From Synergistaceae bacterium (GTDB taxonomy: Bacteria; Synergistota; Synergistia; Synergistales; Aminobacteriaceae), in NCBI GenBank assembly GCA_031289165.1, contig JAITPZ010000042.1, positions 1-16,176 of the forward strand: 16,176 bases of DNA, written 5' to 3'. The translations under genes were made by a program, and so were the position numbers. Under the pieces are notes generated by a model. It did no database searches, was not told where the DNA came from, and worked only from the letters and a program-made list of their open reading frames with translations. This document shows, piece after piece, positions 1-6,204 of the stretch. Numbering within the stretch: the stretch's first letter is position 1; each line of letters opens with the position of its first letter.

Positions 1-373
1 GGCCTTCGTTATTCCGGACGGGGGTTCTCTTGTGTTTGGCGGAACGGATGGATATACTGCAGGTAATTTTTCTACGTTAGGAAAGGTCGCTCTGACGGCG
101 ATTGGTAGCGACCTCACCATCTGGCGTATCGGCGCGAAGCAGGACTGGAACGACAAGTGGTCGACCTTCGAGTACGTTGGAAACTACACGTTTGACGGCT
201 ATGACAACGGTAAAGATGCTGATGTCGTGCATTGGGCTGTGGGTGTGATCTACAGATACAATCCCAGCGTCCAGTTCGGTCTGCTCTACGGCGCGTTCGA
301 TGCGGATAAGGCACTGGAAGGCATCGTCAACGATCCCAGCGTCATTCGTTTCCGCACCTCGATCACGTTCTAG
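1..373 (+). CDS. Outer-membrane beta-barrel (porin-like) protein, C-terminal part
   Basis: The reading frame is open from the left edge (first full codon at base 2) to a TAG at 371-373, so only the last 123 or so residues are present. What is seen: alternating polar and hydrophobic stretches rich in aromatic residues and glycine, such as TIWRIGAKQDWNDKWSTFEY and VHWAVGVIYRYNPSVQFGLL, which suit amphipathic transmembrane beta strands. The protein ends R-F-R-T-S-I-T-F. A C-terminal phenylalanine on the last strand is the usual recognition signal for the BAM outer-membrane assembly machinery. In Synergistota such proteins often carry an N-terminal S-layer-homology domain, but that part lies outside the window. 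The likely role is a general outer-membrane pore or cell-wall-anchored barrel; substrate unknown. A strong terminator follows 39 bases after the stop, so this is the end of its transcript. Confidence 0.75.
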   Translation, partial: AFVIPDGGSLVFGGTDGYTAGNFSTLGKVALTAIGSDLTIWRIGAKQDWNDKWSTFEYVGNYTFDGYDNGKDADVVHWAVGVIYRYNPSVQFGLLYGAFDADKALEGIVNDPSVIRFRTSITF

Positions 374-412
374 TTCAGAAACGCGTTTCGCTTCTGTTTC
401 AAAGAAACACCA

Positions 413-438
413 GGAGGGCTTCGGCCCTCCTTTTTTTT
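413..438 (+). terminator. Intrinsic terminator after the porin gene
   Basis: Perfect 7-bp stem GGAGGGC (413-419) and GCCCTCC (424-430) closed by a TTCG loop, followed directly by eight T (431-438). The UUCG tetraloop with its C-G closing pair and the uninterrupted T tract make this a textbook rho-independent terminator. A small GTTTC-AAA-GAAAC hairpin lies just before it at 396-408. Confidence 0.93.
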
Positions 439-468
439 ATGGTACTTGCTCAGAGAGACGAATATCCC

Positions 469-497
469 TTGTCTTTTCACAGAATTACCGCTATACT
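469..497 (+). promoter_or_regulatory. Probable sigma-70 promoter for the small secreted protein
   Basis: A -35 element TTGTCT (469-474, 4 of 6 consensus) and a -10 element TATACT (492-497, 5 of 6) are separated by 17 bases. It lies between the porin terminator and the small secreted-protein gene, leaving a leader of about 140 nt. Inferred from sequence match only. Confidence 0.5.
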
Positions 498-644
498 ACT
501 GCAAAACTATCGTAAAGTTCCTGGAAAATTTCTGATATCGGTAATACTTTTCTGAATCAGCGCGAAACATCCGGAGGTTATGGGCTTTATGGGTGCCGGG
601 ACAATGGAAGAAGTCGATTTTAAAGATCAGGGAGGATGCTTCAG

Positions 645-1028
645 ATGAAAAAAGTTATGCTGGTTTTGCTGACCGTGGCCTTTTTGTGCATGGCGGGGAC
701 CGCGATGGCGGAAATAGGAGATATAGGAGGGATAGAGGGCTCGGACGACAGAGCGGACGACAGGGGATATGCGGATCCCAGGTATGCCGCGGCGGGGACA
801 TATTATGAAGCGTATTACGGAGGGCCCGGAGGAGGGTCCGCCGCCTACGGAGAAAACCGCCCCGTGTACGGCGGAGGCCCTTTGTATCAGGCGGCCCCCA
901 ATGTTTATTATTACCCTCCACGGATATTAGTACCGGCTCCTGTCTACGTCGTGCCGCAACCAGTCTATACCGTTCCGTACGGAGTCTATTACGGTTATCC
1001 GCATCAGGGTTACTACCCGCCCTATTGA
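645..1028 (+). CDS. Small secreted Tyr/Pro/Gly-rich protein of unknown function
   Basis: A 127-residue product whose family I do not recognise. The start chosen is the ATG at 645, because GGAGG at 631-635 sits 9 bases upstream of it; the ATG at 636 would overlap that site. The N-terminus is a typical signal peptide: MKK, a hydrophobic core of about 15 residues, and an A-M-A cleavage site, so the mature protein should start at about residue 22 (EIGD). The mature part opens with an acidic/basic stretch (GSDDRADDRGYADPRY). It then becomes low-complexity, with about 20 tyrosines, Gly-Gly repeats in the middle (YYGGPGGGSAAYG) and a C-terminal half of V-Y-x-V-P, Y-G-V-Y-Y-G-Y and Y-Y-P-P-Y motifs. 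No cysteines or transmembrane segment occur in the mature part. Such composition suits a periplasmic or surface structural or adhesive protein, but function is not inferable. The protein ends naturally at TGA. Confidence 0.75.
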   Translation: MKKVMLVLLTVAFLCMAGTAMAEIGDIGGIEGSDDRADDRGYADPRYAAAGTYYEAYYGGPGGGSAAYGENRPVYGGGPLYQAAPNVYYYPPRILVPAPVYVVPQPVYTVPYGVYYGYPHQGYYPPY

Positions 1029-1075
1029 CATCGGACTGATTGTGTCGTAAAGCCTTTTAAAATAGAATATGAGGA

Positions 1076-1125
1076 ACACACGAGTCGTCTCGGGGGAACT
1101 TTTCCAGGGACGACTCGCGTGTTTT
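1076..1125 (+). terminator. Probable terminator hairpin after the secreted-protein gene
   Basis: A 14-bp inverted repeat, ACACACGAGTCGTC (1076-1089) against GACGACTCGCGTGT (1109-1122), has one mismatch (A1080 against C1118), a 19-base loop containing a further small GGAA-CTT-TTCC hairpin, and a short T run (1122-1125). It is positioned 50 bases after the stop of the secreted-protein gene and before the hypF promoter. The T run is short, so termination may be partial. Confidence 0.6.
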
Positions 1126-1130
1126 AAGAA

Positions 1131-1160
1131 CTGACGGATGGCGACGCGAGCGGGTATAAT
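1131..1160 (+). promoter_or_regulatory. Probable sigma-70 promoter for hypF
   Basis: A perfect -10 TATAAT (1155-1160) is preceded by CTGACG (1131-1136, 4 of 6 match to TTGACA) with an 18-base spacer. It lies immediately after the hairpin at 1076-1125. A start near 1167 would give hypF a long leader of about 220 nt. Confidence 0.65.
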
Positions 1161-1384
1161 ATCGAACAGCGTGATTCGCCGGAATGAAGGAGCCTCTCTT
1201 TAACGGGGCCGGCAAAAGCAAAAACTCTCGACGACCCGAAGTCCCGGCTGCAAATGGCGAAATCTGATTATGGCAATCGAGGCGTTTGACGTGCATCATC
1301 GACATATTACCGATAAAAATTGTACGCGCCCGGCGACAGACAGTTTCATCGAGCCTGAGCGGAAAATATGTTCATTTTTATTCC
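1161..1384 (+). other. Long untranslated leader of hypF, function unknown
   Basis: About 220 bases between the predicted hypF promoter and its start contain no convincing gene. I compared it by eye with the conserved cores of c-di-GMP, cobalamin, molybdenum-cofactor, nickel/cobalt, glycine, fluoride, ZTP and guanidine riboswitches and found no match. A short GCCGG (1210-1214) can pair with CCGGC (1244-1248). A 12-codon frame starting at ATG 1368 (MFIFIPCGGLNF) runs across the hypF start and stops at 1404-1406. It may be fortuitous or coupling-related. Confidence 0.35.
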
Positions 1385-3712
1385 ATGCGGCGGGCTGAAC
1401 TTTTAATTACGGGCGTCGTTCAGGGCGTGGGGTTTCGGCCCTTCTGCGTCAGGGCGGCTCGATCTCTGGGGCTTTGTGGAACGGTGCGCAACACCTCCGG
1501 TGGGGTCGAGGTCGTTCTGGAAGGGGACGATGCCTCGATAGGGGAGTACGTCCGCGTTCTCAGGGAAGAACATCCCGCCGCCGCGGTCGTTTCCGACGTT
1601 CAAACGCGAAGCGTCCCCGTAACGCGCCGGACGTTTGCGGATTTTTCGGTCGTCGAAAGCCTGCGGTCCGCGGAGCAGCGCGTGCTGATCCCCTCGGACC
1701 TCGCGGTCTGCGACGATTGCCTGGCGGAGATGCGCGATCCGCACAATCGGCGTTACCGCTACCCCTTCATCAACTGTACGGCCTGCGGGCCGCGTTACAC
1801 CATCATCGAGGCCCTTCCCTACGATCGCCCCATGACGACGATGCGTGCTTTTCCGATGTGCCCCGAATGCGAGCGGGAGTATCACGACCCCGACGACCGG
1901 CGCTATCACGCCCAACCCAACGCCTGCCCCGTGTGCGGACCGAAAGTCTGGCTCGCCGACCCCTCGGGCCGAACGCTGTGCGAGGGGGACGAGGCGATCG
2001 TGAGGCTGATACGCGCGATCGAGGGGGGAGAGATCGTCGCCGTCAGGGGGATAGGCGGTTTTCATATCGCCTGCCTTCCTGAGGACGAACCGCTGAGGGA
2101 ACTGCGCGCGCGTAAGCACAGGCCGGACAAACCCTTCGCCCTGATGGTCCGGGATGTCGCCGCGGCGGGGCGTCTCGTGAAGATGTCCTCCGAGGTGGAG
2201 CGCCTGCTGACGGGCGTGCAGCGTCCCATCGTCCTCTGCCCGCCGACGTCCGCGCCGGTTTCGCCCCTCGTCGCGCCTGGCCAGAGACGCCTTGGCGTCA
2301 TGCTTCCCTGCGCGCCCCTGCATCACCTGATCATGGAAAAATTCGAGGTTCTGGTCATGACCAGCGCCAACAGGAGCGACGCCCCCATCGTTTCCGGCAA
2401 CGAAGAGGCTTTTTCGACCCTTGGGGCGTCGTCCGGGATCGTCGACCTCATTCTGTGTCATGACCGGGATATTCACACGCCCATCGACGATTCCGTCGTG
2501 CTTCCGACGGGCGGAAATTTTATTTTTTTGAGGCGCGCCCGCGGGTACGTCCCCAATCCGATGTCCCTTCCCTCTGATGTGGTAAACCCCGACATTCTGG
2601 CGGCCGGGGCTCAGTTGAAGTCGACCTGGACTCTGACGAGGGGAAGGGCGCTTTTCCCGGGGCAGTACCTCGGCGACCTCGACCAGCTGGAGACGGCGAC
2701 GTACTACAGGCGTTCGCTGTCGCACTTCATCGACCTGTACGGGGTCGAGCCCAAAATTCTGGCGTTCGACAAACACCCCGGTTACGTGGCGACGGAGCTG
2801 GCGAGAAGTTTTTGTGGTTGCGGTTGCGGGGATGACGTCGTCCTCCGCCCGGTGCAGCATCATCATGCCCATCTGGCCTCGGTGTTGTTGGACAACGCTT
2901 TTTCCGGCCCCGCCATCGGCGTCATTTTCGACGGAACGGGGTACGGCGACGACGGCACGATATGGGGGGGGGAGTTTCTGGTCGGCGATGCCCGGGGCTT
3001 CACGCGCATGGGATCTCTGTCGCCCTTTCGCCTTCCCGGCGGAGAGCGCGCGATTCGCGAGCCCTGGCGCTGCGCTCTGGCCCTTTTGTGCGAGACCTTC
3101 GACGCGGATGAGGTGAAAAAAATCCTGTCTGGCCACGGGCTCTCGCCGGCCCTGATCGAGGCGGTCTCCGCCGCCCTTTCCGCGGCTCCGGTCACGACGT
3201 CCTGCGGGCGGCTCTTCGACGGGGTCGCGGCCCTTTTGAACCTGTGCCGGACGGCCACGTACGACGGCCAGGCGGCGATGGCTCTGGAGAACGGGGCCGA
3301 CCTGCCGGGCGGCGACGCGTTGCCCTTCGACGTTCCGGAGAAAAGGGGCGCGCGGGACGACTTCGTTTTTCTGGACTGGCATCGCGCCGTGAGGAGCCTC
3401 GTTCTTTCGAAACGCGGAGTCGGGGAGGCGGCGGGGGCGTTTCACGAGGGACTGGCTCTGGCGATATGCGACGTCTGCGACGTTCTGAGACAAAAGACGG
3501 GCCTCGAACACGCGGCGCTTTCCGGCGGCGTCTGGCAGAACCGGCTGCTGTTCGATCGGACCTGTCGCGAACTCGGGAGGCGCGGATTCGGGGTGCTGAC
3601 GCACCGCAGCGTCTCGCCCAACGACGAGGGCGTCTCCGTCGGGCAGGCCGTCGTGGCCGCGTACGCTTTATGCCCGGTCGATTCTCACCAGGAGAAATCG
3701 TCGCCGAGGTAG
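1385..3712 (+). CDS. hypF: [NiFe]-hydrogenase maturation carbamoyltransferase HypF
   Basis: HypF transfers the carbamoyl group of carbamoyl phosphate, through a carbamoyl-AMP intermediate, to the C-terminal cysteine of HypE. This makes the cyanide ligands of the [NiFe]-hydrogenase active site in the cytoplasm. All expected domains are present in 775 residues. They are an N-terminal acylphosphatase-like domain (VVQGVGFRPFCVRA, residues 11-24), a double zinc-finger region with cysteine pairs at 109/112, 131/134, 159/162 and 181/184 (spacing CxxC-18-CxxC-24-CxxC-18-CxxC), a YrdC-like domain (about 200-385), and a Kae1-like domain with the metal-binding HHHAH at 492-496 and FDGTGYGDDG. The ATG at 1385 is chosen because the acylphosphatase fold begins at once. 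An upstream TTG at 1286 would add 33 unrelated residues. No good Shine-Dalgarno precedes 1385. Its 3' end overlaps the convergent lptB by 28 bases. No other hyp or hydrogenase gene lies in the window. Confidence 0.96.
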   Translation: MRRAELLITGVVQGVGFRPFCVRAARSLGLCGTVRNTSGGVEVVLEGDDASIGEYVRVLREEHPAAAVVSDVQTRSVPVTRRTFADFSVVESLRSAEQRVLIPSDLAVCDDCLAEMRDPHNRRYRYPFINCTACGPRYTIIEALPYDRPMTTMRAFPMCPECEREYHDPDDRRYHAQPNACPVCGPKVWLADPSGRTLCEGDEAIVRLIRAIEGGEIVAVRGIGGFHIACLPEDEPLRELRARKHRPDKPFALMVRDVAAAGRLVKMSSEVERLLTGVQRPIVLCPPTSAPVSPLVAPGQRRLGVMLPCAPLHHLIMEKFEVLVMTSANRSDAPIVSGNEEAFSTLGASSGIVDLILCHDRDIHTPIDDSVVLPTGGNFIFLRRARGYVPNPMSLPSDVVNPDILAAGAQLKSTWTLTRGRALFPGQYLGDLDQLETATYYRRSLSHFIDLYGVEPKILAFDKHPGYVATELARSFCGCGCGDDVVLRPVQHHHAHLASVLLDNAFSGPAIGVIFDGTGYGDDGTIWGGEFLVGDARGFTRMGSLSPFRLPGGERAIREPWRCALALLCETFDADEVKKILSGHGLSPALIEAVSAALSAAPVTTSCGRLFDGVAALLNLCRTATYDGQAAMALENGADLPGGDALPFDVPEKRGARDDFVFLDWHRAVRSLVLSKRGVGEAAGAFHEGLALAICDVCDVLRQKTGLEHAALSGGVWQNRLLFDRTCRELGRRGFGVLTHRSVSPNDEGVSVGQAVVAAYALCPVDSHQEKSSPR

Positions 3713-4503
3713 AATTTGCGGGCCAGGGGGTTTTCCATCATCTCGGCGGGGGTTCCGTTCAGGATGATGCGTCCGTTGTGAATCAGGTAGGTTCGATCCG
3801 TGATGGAGAGGGTCTCCCGCACGTTGTGGTCGGTGATCAGCACGCCGAAATTTCGGGTTTTCAGGGCGTGGATCATGCTCTGGATGTCGCTGACCGCGAT
3901 GGGGTCGATGCCGCTGAAGGGCTCGTCCAGCAAAATGAAGTCGGGGCGCAGGGGCATGGAACGCGCGATTTCCACCCGGCGGCGCTCCCCGCCGCTCAGA
4001 GCGTAGCCCTTCGTGTCCGCGAGGTGCGCGATGCCGAACTGTTCCATCAGGCCATCGACCGGAGATTCCCCTTCGGTCCTTCCTCCCCCGCCGGGACGCC
4101 GCATTTCCTCGCAGACCAGCTCGAGGTTCTCGCGGACCGTAAGATTGCGAAACACGGAGGTCTCCTGCGGCAGGTAGCCGATCCCCCGGCGCGAACGACG
4201 GAACACGGGCATGCCCGTCAGGTCCTGGTCGCCGATAAAAACCTCGCCCGCGTCCGGTTTGATGAGCCCCACAATCATGTGGAAGGAAGTGGTCTTTCCC
4301 GCGCCGTTGGGCCCCAGAAGGCCCACGACCTCGCCCGGTCGGACCTCGATGTCCACGTTGTCCACGACGAGACGGTCTCTGTAGCTCTTGCGAAGGCCGC
4401 GCGCCGCCAGCGTCAGGGAAGAGGAGAGGCGGGCGGCATCGGGAGAATCCGGGGAGTTTGAGGAGTTCGAGGAGTTTGATGGAAAATGCGGGGCGTCGCT
4501 CAA
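3685..4503 (-). CDS. lptB: LPS export ABC transporter ATP-binding protein LptB
   Basis: Cytoplasmic ATPase that powers LptFG in moving lipopolysaccharide from the inner membrane onto the LptC-LptA bridge. At 272 residues it is longer than the usual 240 or so because of an N-terminal extension of about 30. The nucleotide-binding domain is complete: Walker A GPNGAGKT (64-71), Q-loop Gln113, signature LSGGE (169-173), Walker B FILLDEP with DEP at 193-195, and H-loop His226. The C-terminus NPLARKFYLGDDF is a typical LptB tail. The start is a TTG that overlaps the lptA stop (shared bases TTGA), with AGAGGA 7 bases upstream, so translation is probably coupled to lptA. The extension includes NSSNSSNSPDSPD, encoded by three tandem 9-bp units (4453-4479). 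No better start exists nearer the conserved domain. The neighbour lptA confirms the assignment over other ABC ATPases. Confidence 0.95.
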   Translation of the reverse strand: MSDAPHFPSNSSNSSNSPDSPDAARLSSSLTLAARGLRKSYRDRLVVDNVDIEVRPGEVVGLLGPNGAGKTTSFHMIVGLIKPDAGEVFIGDQDLTGMPVFRRSRRGIGYLPQETSVFRNLTVRENLELVCEEMRRPGGGGRTEGESPVDGLMEQFGIAHLADTKGYALSGGERRRVEIARSMPLRPDFILLDEPFSGIDPIAVSDIQSMIHALKTRNFGVLITDHNVRETLSITDRTYLIHNGRIILNGTPAEMMENPLARKFYLGDDFSW

Positions 4504-5324
4504 TTTTTGTTCCTCTTCTGTTTTTCCTGCCTCAGATCGATGGTGATGGTCGCCCGGTCCTCGCTGACCACCGTTCCTCCGCCGCGGACGCCTCCGATGG
4601 CCTCCACCCGGTTGCTGGCCGGAAAGTAGACGAGAGATTGGGCGGTGAGGGTTCGCCCCTTCTGGACGGCCCGGACGTTGCCGCTCAAAACGACGCTGCC
4701 GCGCTCGACGGAGTAGACGGCCATGTCCCCGCGAATGTCCGCCATGTCGCCGCCCTGGCCGGGGCGGCCCTGCAGCCAGACCTTCTTTTTTGCGGTCAGC
4801 GCCGTCAGTACCCCGTCCATCAGGGTTCCCGCGACGTCGTCCGCGCCGAAGGCGATGCCCGCCTCGCGGTCCTCCAGGCGGCGCACGTTCCGGGCGGAGA
4901 TGTCCGGGCCCTTCATGTAAAGTTTGTCCGCGTCGATTGAGATTTTCCCGACGTCGCCCCTGACCTCGCCCTCCGCCGTGCAGGCGAGGGGCTGATCGAA
5001 GTGAAGTTCGATGGTCCCGGCCGTCAGGTCGATCCAGTCGCCCCGCCAGTCGCCGGAGGCCACGATGCCCTCCGAGAAATACACTTCTTTATTCCGGGCG
5101 TTGCCGACGCCGCGCGGGGCGGCGACGACCAGCCCTCCCGCCTGGATGAGGACGTTCCCGGTCGCGAGAAAGTCGCCGGTTTGAGAGTCGAAACGCATTC
5201 TGTCGGCGGAAAGGCGCGCCTCCTCGGGCAGTTCCGCGCCGACGGCAATCGACGGCAGAATTGAAAGTGAAAGTAAAATCGAAAATAAAACCAGCAACGC
5301 CCCTGGAATTTTCGGTTTTCGCAC
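4500..5324 (-). CDS. lptA: LptA/OstA-like periplasmic LPS transport protein
   Basis: A 274-residue exported protein expected to form the periplasmic jelly-roll bridge that carries lipopolysaccharide between LptC and LptD. The GTG at 5324 is chosen because GGAGGT (5336-5331) lies 6 bases upstream and it opens a signal peptide: RKPK, then GALLVLFSILLSLSILPSIA, with probable cleavage after V-G-A. The mature protein carries OstA-type repeats: LSADRMRFDSQTGDFLATGN, VYFSEGIVASGDWRGDWIDL, ISIDADKLYMKG, and near the end VLSGNVRAVQKGRTLTAQSL and FPASNRVEAIGG. These are the alternating strands typical of the OstA/LptC superfamily. It is longer than E. coli LptA (185 residues), as is common outside Proteobacteria, and could instead be an LptA/LptC-type fusion; no separate lptC is visible. 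It overlaps lptB by four bases and has its own promoter. The frame is open further upstream (to 5432), but those codons cross the promoter and a repeat. Confidence 0.87.
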   Translation of the reverse strand: MRKPKIPGALLVLFSILLSLSILPSIAVGAELPEEARLSADRMRFDSQTGDFLATGNVLIQAGGLVVAAPRGVGNARNKEVYFSEGIVASGDWRGDWIDLTAGTIELHFDQPLACTAEGEVRGDVGKISIDADKLYMKGPDISARNVRRLEDREAGIAFGADDVAGTLMDGVLTALTAKKKVWLQGRPGQGGDMADIRGDMAVYSVERGSVVLSGNVRAVQKGRTLTAQSLVYFPASNRVEAIGGVRGGGTVVSEDRATITIDLRQEKQKRNKN

Positions 5325-5342
5325 GGAAAAACCTCCAATAAT

Positions 5343-5371
5343 TTTATGTTCCGGTCCAGAATCAATGTCAA
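5343..5371 (-). promoter_or_regulatory. Promoter of lptA-lptB
   Basis: On the minus strand a perfect -35 TTGACA (5371-5366) is followed, after exactly 17 bases, by a -10 CATAAA (5348-5343, 4 of 6). The expected start near 5336 coincides with the GGAGGT of lptA, so the leader would be only about 12 nt. This indicates lptAB can be transcribed independently of the upstream dap operon. Confidence 0.6.
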
Positions 5372-5386
5372 CGACCCGGGCCCCAC

Positions 5387-5417
5387 AATTGGGGTCAAGG
5401 GGTCCGCGACCCCTTGA
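5387..5417 (+). repeat. Palindromic GGGGTC repeat, copy 1
   Basis: The core is a perfect 10-bp stem TCAAGGGGTC (5395-5404) and GACCCCTTGA (5408-5417) with loop CGC, preceded by AATTGGGG. The same arrangement (ATTGGGGT, then AGGGGTCC..GACCCCT) recurs at 8136-8172 and, inverted, at 8245-8214. A second small palindrome CCCCA-CAAT-TGGGG (5381-5394) overlaps its left end. It lies 3' of dapH and 5' of the lptA promoter. No T tract follows on either strand, so it is a poor terminator. Confidence 0.6.
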
Positions 5418-5465
5418 GGGTTTTGGGTCCATGCGCTTTTCATTTTCAAGTTGCGGACATTGGCC

Positions 5466-6173
5466 TTATATTTTTCTGAGATCCTCCACAATACCTGTTT
5501 TAGATGTGGTTTTTTCGTCGACCCTTTTGATGACCCGGGCGGGAGAACCGGCGACGACGACGCCCGGAGGAACGTCCTCCGTGACGACGGCGCCCGCGGC
5601 GACGACGGCGCCCGCGCCGACCTGAACGCCCTCCAGAATGACGGCGTTGGCGCCCACCAGCACGCCGTCTCCGATGACGACGGGGGTGGCGGAGGCCGGC
5701 TCGACGACGCCCGCGACGACGGCGCCCGCGCCGATGTGACATTTCGCGCCGATGCGCGCCCGGCCGCCCAGAACGCAGTTCATGTCGATCATCGTTCCCT
5801 CGCCGACGACCGCGCCGATATTGATGACCGCGCCCATCATGACGACGGCGTTTTTGCCGATCTCGACCCTGTCCCGGATGATCGCGCCGGGCTCGATGCG
5901 GGCCTCGTAACGCGTCACGTCGGTCAGCGGGATCGCGGAGTTCCTGCTCGTCACCTCGACCTCGCTGGCGGTGATGCGCGACGCGTGTCTTTGCAGAAGC
6001 TCGCCGACGATCGGCCAGTCTCCCGAAAGAACGCCAAAATCGGCGCCCCCGACGAATTTCGCCTCTCCCCAGTCCAGGCCCTTCAGGTCCCCCGACACGA
6101 AGGCGCGGGTTGGAGTGCGTTTCTTCGATTCCCTTATCAGGCGAATGATTTCCTCAGTGTCCATTTCTTTCAT
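5466..6173 (-). CDS. dapH: Tetrahydrodipicolinate N-acetyltransferase DapH
   Basis: Acetyl-CoA-dependent N-acetylation of 2,3,4,5-tetrahydrodipicolinate, the first step of the acetylase branch of diaminopimelate and lysine synthesis. The 235 residues match the length of the Bacillus enzyme (236). An N-terminal DapH domain (EMDTEEIIRLI, residues 3-13, and later RNSAIPLTDV) precedes a left-handed parallel beta-helix of hexapeptide repeats, seen as ARIEPGAIIRDRVEIGKNAV, GAVVGEGTMIDMNCVLGGRA, CHIGAGAVVAGVVEP and GANAVILEGVQVGAGAVVA. The conserved C-terminal AGSPARVIK loop follows. The ATG at 6173 is chosen to match the family N-terminus (MKEMDTEE), although AAGGA lies rather far upstream. A TTG at 6197 would add eight residues. 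It is last in dapB-lysC-dapH, with a 31-base gap to lysC. It is assigned as acetyl- rather than succinyl-transferase (DapD) by the N-terminal domain and size. Confidence 0.93.
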   Translation of the reverse strand: MKEMDTEEIIRLIRESKKRTPTRAFVSGDLKGLDWGEAKFVGGADFGVLSGDWPIVGELLQRHASRITASEVEVTSRNSAIPLTDVTRYEARIEPGAIIRDRVEIGKNAVVMMGAVINIGAVVGEGTMIDMNCVLGGRARIGAKCHIGAGAVVAGVVEPASATPVVIGDGVLVGANAVILEGVQVGAGAVVAAGAVVTEDVPPGVVVAGSPARVIKRVDEKTTSKTGIVEDLRKI

Positions 6174-6204
6174 GATTTCAGGCGTCCTTTTCTTCAAATT
6201 TGTT

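Noticed and set aside
1286..1384. N-terminal extension of HypF from TTG 1286
   Set aside because: The 33 added residues do not resemble any HypF N-terminus, and the acylphosphatase domain begins directly at ATG 1385.
1403..3604. A 733-codon open frame on the minus strand
   Set aside because: It lies wholly antisense to hypF, which has every family motif. The protein is Arg/Pro-rich with no recognisable domain, as expected for a GC-rich shadow frame.
5325..5432. Longer N-terminus for LptA
   Set aside because: The extra codons cross the palindromic repeat and a TTGACA-17-CATAAA promoter and would bury the signal peptide; GTG 5324 has an ideal ribosome binding site.
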